The notes under the pieces were generated by a model. The model worked only from the letters and a program-made list of their open reading frames with translations, searched no databases and was not told the origin of the DNA. This document shows positions 54,157 to 64,000 of a DNA stretch of 64,000 nucleotides, piece by piece. Source of the stretch: Serpula lacrymans var. lacrymans S7.9 (Eukaryota > Basidiomycota > Agaricomycetes > Boletales > Serpulaceae); contig NW_006763290.1 of the NCBI RefSeq assembly GCF_000218685.1, forward strand, positions 2,174,871 to 2,238,870, read 5' to 3'. Both the position numbers and the translations under genes were made by a program. Within the stretch, counting starts at the first letter, position 1. Each line of letters starts with the position of its first letter.

Positions 54157-56670
54157 ACGGCTCACTACTTTTGCTCCATCTGTGATCTCAATTATGACAA
54201 TATTGAGGTATTGGATAGGGAAGAATGGCCTGCAAAAGATCAAGATCACCATCGTTGCTGTACTGAAAGATGGAGGGATGCACAAAGCAAGGAAGAGCAA
54301 AAACAATTACTCACAACATACAGTGTACAATGGACGGCTCTTCTAGACCTCCCTTATTGGAACCCAGCTCTGTGGGTAGTTATTGTATCATTGCATGCAT
54401 TGGACCTGAGTCTCCTACAGAATCATTGCCGTAATTTGTTTCAGACCGACACTACTCGTAATAATGGAGACAGATCAGTCCAAGTTACTATACAGGCCAG
54501 AGAGAAACGAGTTACCAGCAACACAAATAAGAAGACTCTTAGGAGCTGCCTCACCATTATACTCAAAAACCGGCCCACTTTGCTGGAAACCCTGCTAGAT
54601 GCGCCACAGAAGGTTTTGTATACAATCTGTGTTGAGCATTTGATACTCGGCTCAGGACACAAAGTTGTTTCTGGGACTAAGTGGATATTGGCAAATCATA
54701 TCTGTGTTTGGGTGAGTTAGTCAAACATTTAGATTCCCTGATCTAATCTTCCTTTATAATTAGTGATGTCATGGCAATTTTGTATCTGAAGGTACAAATT
54801 CTCTTGAGAGGGTCAGAACTATGTATAGTGTGTCTTCCAAAACATCTAAAACCAGCGCGGTGGAATCGTAGTCTGCTGAATCAGCTGATGAAGTGTTTGA
54901 GGGCGCCTTTAGCAATTTGGATGATGTGTCTACCAACACAAAAGTTGTCCTTGAGGATTACATGGAGACTGACAATAATGCAAGCAGTCATTTTGTTGCA
55001 ACAATGGGCATCAACCCCCTTGAAGATGTAGGAGTTCTTCCTTTGCAACCTCACAATGATAACCGCGTGAAACACTGTCTTCCACCAGCTGCAGCAAGAT
55101 GCATTCATTATTTTACTGGAAATAGTCAACTCAGATGCAAAATGGTTTACAGGCAGGCAACCACGAAAACTCTGATTTATCTTTCGGATGTGATTGCTAG
55201 AATACCTCGCAATGACCAGATCACCTCCAAGGGGGATTTGTTTTGTGCTATTGAGCTTTGGGTATGTGTTATAGTGAATAACAATGTGATATGTCTCTGA
55301 TGATTTATGCACAGATAAACACATCAAGTGATAACAAGAGCCAAATGGGTTCTTATGTACAGTCTATGCCTTACCGCCATGTGCTTGGGAAGGATGTCAT
55401 GTTTGCTGTATGGGGAAGATATGGAAAATACGGTACTACCCTCCTGGTCAGTCCTGCTCTTACCGACTGGGGCACCACCCTGCAAGGCAAGCTCAAAGCT
55501 GACAACTGGCACATTATTTGCACTATCCATCTCCTCATCACACTAATCCGTTTATGATGTAATGACACTGGCCAACAACAGATGTTACTGGAGAACATGA
55601 TGGATTTAGTTACTGCAGTGTGGATTGCCAATATGTGAGTGATGTCACCTAAACAGATACAAGCATCTTCTGCTATGTTGAAGGTATCAAAACACTTTAT
55701 CCCGACCAACAGCTTAAGCCCGTTTATCACACAGCCCTTCATATTGGTGACATCATGGATTGTTTTGGGCCTGTCCATTCACACAACACACCATTCTATC
55801 AGTGTTACATTCATGTTCTACAGCGTCTGAACACAAACAGAATTTTTGGTATGTTCTATGGAGCTACTTTATGTAGCAATCTTATATGAACATATATTGA
55901 TAATGTATTCTAGGTGAAATGGAAAAGATGTTTATGGAGACCATGTGTCAATCTGCCAATATCCGTGCAATACTCACTGATGACCTGGAAGTGCGCAAGT
56001 TAATTTCAGGAGCTGTACAAACTTTGGAGGCCATGGAAGGAAGACGTGTGCCGTATACACGTGGCTTATCTGCTTGATCCAGATCAGCCTGGGTACAATA
56101 CTAGCACTCTATTGGCACCCTGTTTTCTAGGAGATGAAGAATACCAATTGCTTACTGACTTTTTGTTTTTTTCAGGTTCCACTGAACACAATGTAACACA
56201 ATATACACTGACCTTACCCAAAATATCTGTGCAAGGGCTACGCTATGCAACCGAGAGCTCTTGAGCGCCGCATTATCTTCTGCAAGGGATCACTTGGAGA
56301 TGTCTCCCAGCCAGAGAAAGCTGGGACTCTTCAGAATATTTTCAAACTCAACCACTCTTTCCTGCAATCAGGACAACAGGACGAGACAAAATTCTATGCC
56401 ATTATTGCTAAATACTCTCCAATTGAGCCCACTAATGATCCCTATAGGGAGTTCAGTTTTGTGGCAGAGTTTATTTGCTATGCAAAGCCAGCAAGATGTC
56501 GTGTAATTGAACTTTTGCAAATCGGATCTCAAGAACTCATCCACATCATGCCTTTGGACCGGGTACATGTATTTTCATTTTCAGATCACAATACATGGTT
56601 GTTAAATATGATTCTAGCTAATGCAGTCTTTCCATACCAGCAAATTACTGCCAAACACACGTATGGGTGA
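54157..56670 (+). pseudogene. CACTA (En/Spm) Tnp2-type transposase, 5'-truncated
   Basis: Starts inside the conserved block HYFCSICDLNYDNIEVLDREEW and continues LDLPYWNPALWV, SLHALDLSLLQNHCR (54160-54450). Then come a Ser/Asp-rich linker, PPAAARCIHYFTG (about 55080-55120), DWGTTLQGKLKADNWHIICTIHLLITL (about 55465-55550), HTALHIGDIMDCFGPVHSHNTPFYQC (about 55730-55810), an intron at 55849-55913 and EMEKMFMETMCQSANIRAIL. A BAH-like C-terminal region occupies 56245-56670. The order matches basidiomycete Tnp2 proteins. The 5' part is lost at the LTR fragment, and a few stops occur. No CACTA terminal repeats found. Confidence 0.85.
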
Positions 56671-57228
56671 TGGGAACTTATACAGAAACTCTATGGTTAT
56701 CTGAATTGTACTCTGTCACACCATATGCAACAGGATTGGAAGAATTGAATTGAATTGGAAGATTTATATATTTCATGTGATAAGATGTGCGAAGCATTGC
56801 TGATACATGTGGCAGAGGGGGGAAAAATTACTAAGCTCAGATTTCACATTGACCAATCAATACATTTTGCGGTCAATTTATGATTGACACACCTGGCCTC
56901 CTTTGGGACCAGGAAAATCTTCTTCCTCTTTGGTTAATAGCCTCGTTCAAGATGCGTTTTGTAAGGGACCGCTTAAGCCTGAAGTTCGGGAACTCTGGCT
57001 TTAAGCTGGCCATGTCATCAGTTATGGAACGCGGGGCAAGTAACCGAAGGCTCATACCTGGAAATCACCAAATAATATTTTTTGAGAAATCCAAGATAAA
57101 TCGAGAAATAAACTACACGGCAAGTCTTCCGATAGAATTCGGTGCTTCAACCTTACTTCCTGCAAACACGGCCGTTTGCCATGCCTTGGCCTGCCTCCCC
57201 CCCCCCCTCCTAAGCTACGCGTAGTCCA
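56671..57228. other. Transition from AT-rich debris to GC-richer DNA
   Basis: No gene supported. Base composition changes from about 56880 onward; a C run lies at 57200-57210. The left end of the Harbinger-type unit should be here, but no terminal repeat was recognised. Confidence 0.4.
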
Positions 57229-59213
57229 ATGGCCTCACAAAAATCTGACGACGATACCTCCTCTGACAATCCCTCAGCTGACAGTCCGAGCCGTTACATT
57301 CCGACCGATACAAGTTGTCAAACGGCATCACTACGGACTCTTCAAAACCAAGGTAATATTCCCAAACCTGCGCAGATTAATTGGTCCAATCCAAGAACAG
57401 ATCGATTGGTAGACTGGCTTGAGAAACATCCTAGACGTAGATATGTTTTATTTTCAGATTCTACTGCAGTCGCCAAAGAAGAGAATCGGGATGCCTCAAG
57501 ATCTACTAAACATACAAAGGCCTCTTTACATAGAAGGATCGCTAGACACGTTTTCAAGAATGATTCCAATGTGAACTTGCGTATCGCGGTTGATCACCAT
57601 CGCCAACGATTTGGTGAGTCAGTGCAGCATCGTCTTGCCAGGTATTTATTTCACTGTTTATTTATTATTTATTGACACTACATCAACGCTATCAGCCTCA
57701 GCAAGGCATATCGAAGCCATCTGCGGGATTTAGGATCCACTGGTAGTGGCCTTGTGGCGGGGGATCCGTCCGATGCCCTGTACAACAGTCCGATCGGTGA
57801 GTTTTTTATTTTATTTTATTTTATACTTAGATTTGATTGCTGATTTTAAAAGAACGAGTTCGTGCTAAATTCCCGTGGTGGGACCGCCTCAGCACCTTCT
57901 GGCGTGCATTGCCGAAGTATAATGCAAAGCCGGCAACATCAGCTCATGGTCAGGATCTCTCAGGGAAGGCTATGGCGGTTCTGTTTCCAATGAGGGGTGA
58001 TGATGAAGCTTTCCAGCGCGGCATGAACTCACATTTCCAGGGCGGCGGGTGGGATTTGGTCGAACACGAGCAGGATGACGGTGACGGCAGCAGCTATCAG
58101 CAGCAGCCATCCCAGCACCAGGCACTGTACCAGCCGTCTCAGCACCAGGCGCCGTACCAGCCATCTCAGCAGCAGCAGCAGCAGCAGCTGTACCAGCCGT
58201 ACCAGCACCAGCACCAGCAGCAGCACCAGCAGCAGCCGCCGTATCAGCAGCAGCAGGCGGCTGTGTATGCGCAATACGGCAATCCCTCCCAGCAAATTCT
58301 ATCTAGGTCGAATCCTTCGCTCTCCAGCTTGCCCTCCGCTACTCTGCAGCCCCAGCAGCACTACGGGCAAATCACCAGCACAACCCCGTATATGGCTTCC
58401 CTGGACTTCAACCCATCTGACCCCTCACTATCCAGCCTGTCCATCAACAGTAACGGCTCGGACACCTCCGTCCCTGCGGTTCGGTCTGTCGCCCCCATTC
58501 CTCCCGCTTCTATCACCCGTCCCCCCATCTCGGTTACTGGCCATCAGCGCCAGCTCAGTGGGGGGGGTTCTTTGGGTCGGGGGCAGTCGCCTGCTTGCAG
58601 ACGTTCACCTGCTCGACCCATTCACCTGCCTCGTCCCACTACTCCCACTTCAACCCGGGCAAAATGTAGCCGCAACGTCATCAAATTAGAGGATCCGGAG
58701 CCCAAGAAGAAGGCTGAGCCGAAGCAAACGAAGGGCAAGAAGTGCGAATCCGAGGGCGACCGCTTGAAGGCGTTGATGGAGCCTGTTCTCCAGGCAGAGA
58801 GTGATGGAATCAAGGCTGAAGCTGACCTGAAGCGGGCGAAATACGCACATTCAACAACACTTGCACAGGGCAAGAATTTGAAGACGGCCAAGGATGCCAG
58901 GGCCGAACTTACAGCCGCGCTCTTTGAGCTAGCGAAGCTGCAGATGGTGCACAAACAAAACACCCAAGGGAGTAATGAGAGGGTCGAGGAGATGCGATTG
59001 AAGCGGGCGGTTCACGAACAACGCACAATGGAACTCCGCTACCGGATGAACCTGACTGGAGGACCTCCCCCCCCCCCATTTGTCCGCACCTGGCCCTTCT
59101 TTCAACGCCAGCTCCAGCTCCAGCTCCATCGCCGCTCCAGGTCCCACCTCCAACGCACTCGGAACATCCGACTTCACTGTCGGCCTATCCCAAATGCTAA
59201 GCGAAGGAGGTGA
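57229..59213 (+). CDS. Myb/SANT-like protein with Gln-rich middle, Harbinger-associated type
   Basis: Exons 57229-57641, 57696-57796 and 57853-59213 join in frame (1875 nt, 624 residues), introns of 54 and 56 nt with GT-AG. Residues about 45-160: a SANT-like block (INWSNPRTDRLVDWLEKHP, KASLHRRIARHVF) and, across the introns, LSKAYRSHLRDLGSTGSGL and FPWWDRLSTFWRALPKY. The middle is Gln/Pro/His-rich (about 58090-58270). The C-terminal half has a Lys/Glu-rich coiled coil (58690-59050). A C11 run at about 59067-59077 shifts the frame: with one C fewer the protein would continue to 59367 through a more natural acidic tail. Faces the HARBI1-like transposase (convergent), as in PIF/Harbinger pairs where a Myb-like partner assists the transposase. 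Confidence 0.65.
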
Positions 59214-59367
59214 AGACTTCATGTCTACCATGACATCTGTCCTCCAATCTACTGACTTCGCCAATCCCACAATGCCCCCCCACAACTCGTTTGACGAAGA
59301 CGGCGATTTATACGGTGACAGGAATGAAGACGGCGATAGAATTGTGGAGGACGAGGATGGGGCCTGA
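59214..59367 (+). other. Alternative C-terminus of the Myb/SANT-like protein in the shifted frame
   Basis: The frame open to 59367 reads FTVGLSQMLSEGGEDFMSTM and ends in an Asp/Glu-rich tail; it is likely the original C-terminus before the C-run slip. Confidence 0.55.
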
Positions 59368-59651
59368 TCGTACTGTGATCTGAAGTACATTTTGTTTTTG
59401 TTGTTTATTACTGCCTTGATTCATGTACTATCTGCTGTCTGTGTTTTCGTATGCCTGTATATGATTTTTTCCCTGCCGTTTCATTTTTTCTGCCGTTTCA
59501 TTTTTTCCACTTTTATGTTTTTTTTCTGCCGTTTTAGACGCTGTTGTGATGTTACTTCCGTTTGAATATGTTGTTATGCTGTTACGTTGTTATGTACTGA
59601 TGAACAATGCATACTGTAATATTGTCTGAGTGTATCATACATGAAATAAGA
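59368..59651. other. Intergenic spacer between convergent genes
   Basis: T-rich with three CTGCCGTTT words (59475-59540); presumed 3' UTRs. Confidence 0.4.
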
Positions 59652-60634
59652 TCAGTATAAGTCGCTACTAAAGAGGGAATCAAAAAGCCTTTCACGAAGT
59701 GTCTGAGTTGGATTCTGGGGTAAAGGACCTTGTTGATTTGAATCATCCACATCTGCATCAATTTCCTCCCCATTATCATCCACTTCTCCTTCAATTGCCT
59801 GTTGCCATTCTCTAGGAATGATAACCCCTGATTCCTTGCCTTCATGTTCAATAATGAGGTTGTGCAGAATGATACAACAACAGATCCAGATAATAACAGA
59901 GTCTATCTTGTTTACTGAGTCAATCTGGATGCGTACTTCTTTGAGAGACTGGAATCGAATCTTGAGAAGTCCAATGGCATGTTCACATCGTATACGGATG
60001 CGTGACAATTGGTAGTTGAACTGAGACTGCCTCACAGTGAGGCCACGACCTGGTGCCTGTTTGAATGGTGCAACACACCATGGTGTAATAGGATATGCAG
60101 AGTCGGCCCACATCCATTCATCTTTTTCCAGAAAGGCTTCATGGTCATGCGAAATCAGAGTATCTTGGAAGGCAGAAGAGTCATGAGTGCTGCCCGTGTG
60201 CCCTAATCCATAGTCCACAATCTTGAGATTATGAGGGAGGATGGTAATCTAGGGAAACCATCAGGTTATTCATATAATTCCAAAATAATGTTACTTACCT
60301 GAGAATTCAGAGAGTAGTTTGATTTCCTGTCAAAGAATGTCTCCCCATAGTGGCTTGGCTTTTGGAAGAGGCGAAAATTGGTGCCATCAACTGCTAAACA
60401 TCCATTTCTCCACTCCGCACAAACCTGGTGCTCTACCCATGCTTTTGAGTGTACGACAGATAACGGAGTAACTCGCAAGTGACGCGTCACGTGATGCGTC
60501 GCCCTCTGAATTTTGGCTTTCGATCTGCGCCACCGGAGAAGTGCGGCGGATGAGGCGTTGAAGGAGGTAGATGAGCGAGTCGTCGAGGTCGTCGAGACGC
60601 TGCTGGCGAGCAGTGGGTTGATGACGAGGCATGG
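59652..60634 (-). pseudogene. PIF/Harbinger (HARBI1-like, DDE_Tnp_4) transposase, internally deleted
   Basis: An N-terminal piece starts MPRHQPTARQQRLDDLDDSL at 60632. After a frame change and the loss of roughly the region before the first catalytic Asp, the protein resumes with WRNGCLAVDGTNF (first Asp) and FFDRKSNYSLNSQ, intron 60298-60249 (50 nt, GTAAGT..TAG), then VDYGLGHTGSTHDSSAF (second Asp), EWMWADSAYPITPWC and RCEHAIGLLKIRFQSL (Glu). The C-terminus is acidic and ends at 59652. The catalytic triad is present but the N-terminal domain is broken, so probably inactive. No terminal repeats were recognised. Confidence 0.85.
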
Positions 60635-60649
60635 TGGATGAGGTGTCAA

Positions 60650-61112
60650 GGTATGCTTTCCAAGCTTTTATATAACTTGAAGCATGCTTGATTCAATCTC
60701 AACCTCTAGGTTTCCTGACGTTTTTCATATAGGTTTATTATTGATTTACAGTCTCGGCTCAAGCGTAAGTTTACTGCCGTCGCTTCGTCATGCTATTTCC
60801 ACGCTGACGACACCTTTTCTCTCTCCTCAATTTCCTTACGAAACGCACCTTGAACGAGGCTAATGGTTTTGTCTCTTATAGAGATATTTTTCACGTCTAG
60901 TACTGCAATAAAAATGCTTTTCTGTTGGACTTGAGTGTCTAGCCTCAACCTCCAAACTAGGAACTCGAGGCAATCAAAAGAAGTGTATGTTGTATCTAAG
61001 GTGAAGGGGCATATACCCTACGAAAATCGATCTCAGCCTGAGCTCAAAGATCCCATCAAAGAAATCTCTACACCACTTAAAAGATAGCGAGCGATGTCCA
61101 TCTAGTCATGCG
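60650..61112. other. Spacer between Harbinger unit and CBS-PB1 gene
   Basis: No frame of note. Holds the 3' flank of the CBS-PB1 gene and presumably the right end of the Harbinger unit. Confidence 0.4.
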
Positions 61113-63488
61113 TCATTTAGCTATGCGCGAAAATGTGAAGATAGCCAAGATCACCACAGCCAATGCACCAACACTAGTTGGCAAGATAAGATCTTTTGGC
61201 ATACCCATTATGGTATCTTCTTCGGGAGATATCTGGGATAATGCTGCCTCCTTCACTAATGCCGCCCCCTTCACTATTTCCGCTTCCTTGCCAATGGCCA
61301 CCTCCTTTGATGGAGTAGTACTCACTTCTCCTTCCCATCCAGCACTCACCCAACTCCTGCCGCCTTGAGCAAATAGGACAACACGATCCGATCCTGCAGA
61401 ACGAGCGTTCTTTACCGCATCTACAATATCGCTGTCGCTGGTGATTAACACCGCATCACCATCCGCATCTGTGTACGATAGATCGAAATCGCACGGATCG
61501 GGTCGCGTCTCCACCATACCGGTGTACTCGGTGAAGAACGGATCTGCTGCTAACTTCCCTCGCACTATCTCCTCAAGAGTTTCCATACTATCATGGCGGG
61601 CTTGAAAACGGTGTGTACGTCCACTAGGCATACGGAGCTTGAAGACGTAAGTTCCATCATCGGCCAGAGTGTTTAATGTACCAGTGATCGAAGGGGCGGC
61701 AATTCTACCTTTTTCATGAGGTAATGGCTCCAGCGCAGATGTCAACTCATCGCCTATGAAAGAAGCAGAATCGCTAGGATGCACTTCGGAATATGAAGAC
61801 TGTTGTTGCTGCCCAATGACACCCTCTTCTGGGATATGAGAACCAGATACTACAGAATCATTGTCATCTTGGCCACCTAAGGACTCGAAGAATTTGCCCC
61901 ACATAGGCCCGCCTTGACTATCCCAGGTTCCCTCCGCAGTGTCTGCGGTCATGGCATTCATCTGGAAATCCATCATAGTTGAGATTATTCAAGATTTCTG
62001 TCCTGTCGTAAACCACTGACCTGCTCTAGCGTTGCGTATGTGAGCTTTAAGACGTCAACGATAGCCATCAATTGACCGTCAAAATCAACCACTGGCAGGT
62101 TGAGATAGTGCCCGTCTGAGACTTTTTAGCATGCTGCAGTAGTACAGTATTTTCCACTCACTATGCATTCTTTTCAGCGCATCATGAACGCTCATGCTGG
62201 GTTGTGCCGTATCAGGGTGCGGGGTCATTACTCTGATGACACTGCACATGCCCGCATCTAGCCCAGCAGCTATAACCCTTAACACGATGTCCTTACTGGT
62301 GAAGATGCCCACAACTTTGGGAAACATATCTGAGACTGCGGCCGGAAATTCCATGACGCAAACTGCGGTTGTTCGCCTCTCTCTCATGAGCCTGGCAACT
62401 TCACGCACCGTCGTCTTCGGCGTCACGGTCGCGGGCTGTACACAGCGATCAATGACCGTAGTGAGATCAGGCAGAGCCGTTTTCTCCCTTAGAGCGTCTA
62501 CATAGGCGAGCATTGCTGCAGCCTGAGGGTTTGACGTCATTCCCGGTCCTAGCTCCGACTGCACACCTGCAAGAGCATTGTAAAGCTTTTCGGAAGCAGA
62601 CGAGCTACGCTCCACTTTGTTCAATGCCTCATGAAATACCTTGGTGATATCAAGTAGGCCAACAACATTACCCTCCTCATTGCAGACCGGCTGGAAATTA
62701 TATTAATTCATCGTTGCTAAATTATAAGTTTCTGACACACCAAGTGCCTAAAGTGCCGCTGCACCATCAATTGAAGAGCATCAGTAGCACTAGTCGTATC
62801 ACGGGTCACCATGGGACTTCGCGTCATGATCTGGCTCACTGGAGTAGTGTGAGGGTCGAGGCCATCTGCTGTTACCTGGCTCAAACAGCTATGAGCTTGG
62901 TACGGTAATTCTGGATATACACATGACAAACCCGGTATGCTAAGTCTTTAGCCGTGAAAATGCCGCTCAAGCCCTCTTCCTCATCCACGACAAGAACGCA
63001 ATCAGTTCGTTTGGCGGCACAGAGCTGACTGGCTTCTGCGACCGTGATATTCTCCGGGACGGTTAAAGCCAGACTTGGCCTTAACGCTGCGACGGTACCT
63101 CTGGTAACCGCTGACCTGCTAGAACGCTTGCTTCGTCCACTGATATTCTGAGTCAGGGGTATAACTCGCTTCCGCGATAGTTCTGACTCGATCCTTTTGC
63201 GAATTGCCTGTAGAAAAATATGAGTAATAAACTTCACGGAAACTTTCCCAATACAAAAACCAAAAAAATCGAACGGATAACTGGGCTAGTCAGGACAAGA
63301 CTGACCTCATCCCTTTTGGTTTGCTTTCTCCTGGTCTCTGACACAGACAGACTAGACATGGACGTCGAGGTTAATTGTGGGTGACGGATCTGTTGAGAAA
63401 GAGGCGAAGAAGATCGATCCATCGTCGAGAAATTGGCTGCGGATTTATGAGGTGAAGGGGCTTGCGAGGGAACAGGGATTCTAGACAT
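61113..63488 (-). CDS. Four-CBS plus PB1 domain protein with C-terminal membrane anchor (Mug70-like), intact
   Basis: Exons 63488-63306, 63207-62932, 62875-62741, 62690-62162, 62121-62021 and 61961-61113 join to 2073 nt, 690 residues, with GT-AG introns (98, 56, 50, 40 and 59 nt) and no stop. Ser-rich N-terminus, then two Bateman pairs: CBS1 (LTVPENITVAEASQLCAAKRTDCVLVVD), CBS2 (MTRSPMVTRDTTSATDALQLM), CBS3 (TVTPKTTVREVARLM) and CBS4 (MTPHPDTAQPSMSVHDALKRM, HYLNLPVVDFDGQLMAIVDV). A PB1 domain at about residues 490-600 has a basic face (FKLRMPSGRTHRFQ) and an OPCA-like motif (DADGDAVLITSDSDI). The last 20 residues form one hydrophobic helix (SVGALAVVILAIFTF). CBS pairs usually sense adenosine nucleotides and PB1 mediates pairing; S. 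pombe mug70 has this architecture. The ligand is unknown. Confidence 0.93.
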
Positions 63489-63644
63489 TGCTACACCACG
63501 TCACAGGAAAACTCCCTCAAGTTTTACATAGGACACTTGATCTCGGAACTATCCGAGCTGAAGTTAAATATTTTTGAGAATTTTCACCACGGGCAGGATC
63601 GGACAATGGACAAGCTTGCTGGAGCACAATTCACACAAAAACAC
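63489..63644. promoter_or_regulatory. Short upstream region of the CBS-PB1 gene
   Basis: Only 156 bp separate the start codon from the MITE at 63645, so promoter elements must lie here or within the MITE. No specific motif recognised. Confidence 0.35.
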
Positions 63645-63974
63645 TAAAATTCCAGCCACTGAGGTGACCTGGCTGGATTACTTCAGATATTATTAAAATA
63701 CAATTTGTGACAGCTCAACTAATTTGTTTACTATTTTTTGAGTAATGGCTGAGATGATTTGGTCCTGGCTCAGGGCTTCACATGACTGGTTTTTGATAAA
63801 AATCAGCAGTACAAACATATTTTTTAAAGAACCAGTCACATGAAGCCCCAAATTAGAACCAAATCATCTCAGCTATTACTCAAAAAAATAGTATACAAGT
63901 TAGTTGAGCTATCACAAATTGTTTAATAATATCTGAAGTAATCCATCCAGGTCACCTCAGTGGCTGGAATTTTA
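63645..63974. mobile_element. 330-bp foldback MITE
   Basis: Near-perfect inverted arms of about 150 bp: TAAAATTCCAGCCACTGAGG at the left and its reverse complement at the right end, with a short central loop (about 63801-63826). TA at both outer edges suits a Tc1/mariner-type TA target, but could be part of the repeat. Confidence 0.9.
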
Positions 63975-64000
63975 GAGCCTGTTCGGGTGCGCGTCTTTTT

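Noticed and set aside
58075..58689. Frames in other phases over the Gln-rich region
   Set aside because: Low-complexity shadows of the CAG-repeat coding segment of the Myb/SANT-like gene.

Overview
The window reads as nuclear DNA of a filamentous basidiomycete, most likely an Agaricomycete. The evidence is many short GT-AG introns of 40-98 nt in intact genes, a FunK1-type kinase relic, a relic of a TET/JBP-like dioxygenase of the kind expanded in basidiomycetes, CACTA/Tnp2, Harbinger and pogo-like transposases, and chromodomain Ty3/gypsy elements. No species can be named from the sequence. Two intact host genes stand out from roughly 55 kb of AT-rich, CpG-poor, nested transposon debris: a nine-exon NIPSNAP-family gene (11970-13223, +) with a probable mitochondrial presequence, and a six-exon four-CBS plus PB1 gene with a C-terminal membrane anchor (61113-63488, -).

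Left part (1-16 kb): the N-terminus of a Tc1/mariner-like transposase runs off the left edge. Then come a decayed Ty1/copia element (0.7-3.2 kb), a decayed Ty3/gypsy fragment (3.2-4.9 kb), a Myb/SANT-like relic (5.7-7.1 kb), a 3'-truncated copia with LTR, half-tRNA primer site, gag, protease and integrase (8.8-11.8 kb), the NIPSNAP gene, and two solo LTRs with perfect 5-bp target duplications (13911-14156 and 15121-15528).

Central nest (15.9-27.0 kb): one pogo-like DDE transposase gene is split by layered insertions. A TIR element with a 9-10 bp target duplication and an internal array of about 62-bp repeats (16411-24850) sits in the gene and restores its frame when removed. A 6.7-kb chromodomain gypsy element (16422-23101) sits in the left end of that TIR element. 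A 228-bp TG...CA element carrying a tRNA-like sequence (25130-25357) sits further downstream. The 228-bp family recurs at 3510-3737 and, in a longer form, at 33710-34272. All three have 5-bp duplications (one imperfect) and removal restores the host reading frame. This LTR-like element with an internal tRNA-like promoter is the best candidate here for something undescribed.

Right-centre (27-57 kb): a large palindromic MITE, a second chromodomain gypsy (30.4-35.0 kb) pierced by a solo LTR and the tRNA-bearing element, an antisense coiled-coil/Cys-cluster relic, the TET/JBP-like relic, a FunK1 kinase relic, scattered solo or partial LTRs of the gypsy-1 family (LTR-A) on both strands, a basidiomycete hypothetical relic, a third gypsy relic and a CACTA Tnp2 relic.

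Right edge (57-64 kb): a GC-richer block with a Harbinger-type pair (Myb/SANT-like protein and an internally deleted HARBI1-like transposase), the CBS-PB1 gene and a 330-bp foldback MITE. Most coding relics are broken by TGA codons and Asp-to-Asn changes consistent with CpG deamination, whereas the host genes keep CpG. Calls rest on reading translations and motifs by eye; no database search was possible.
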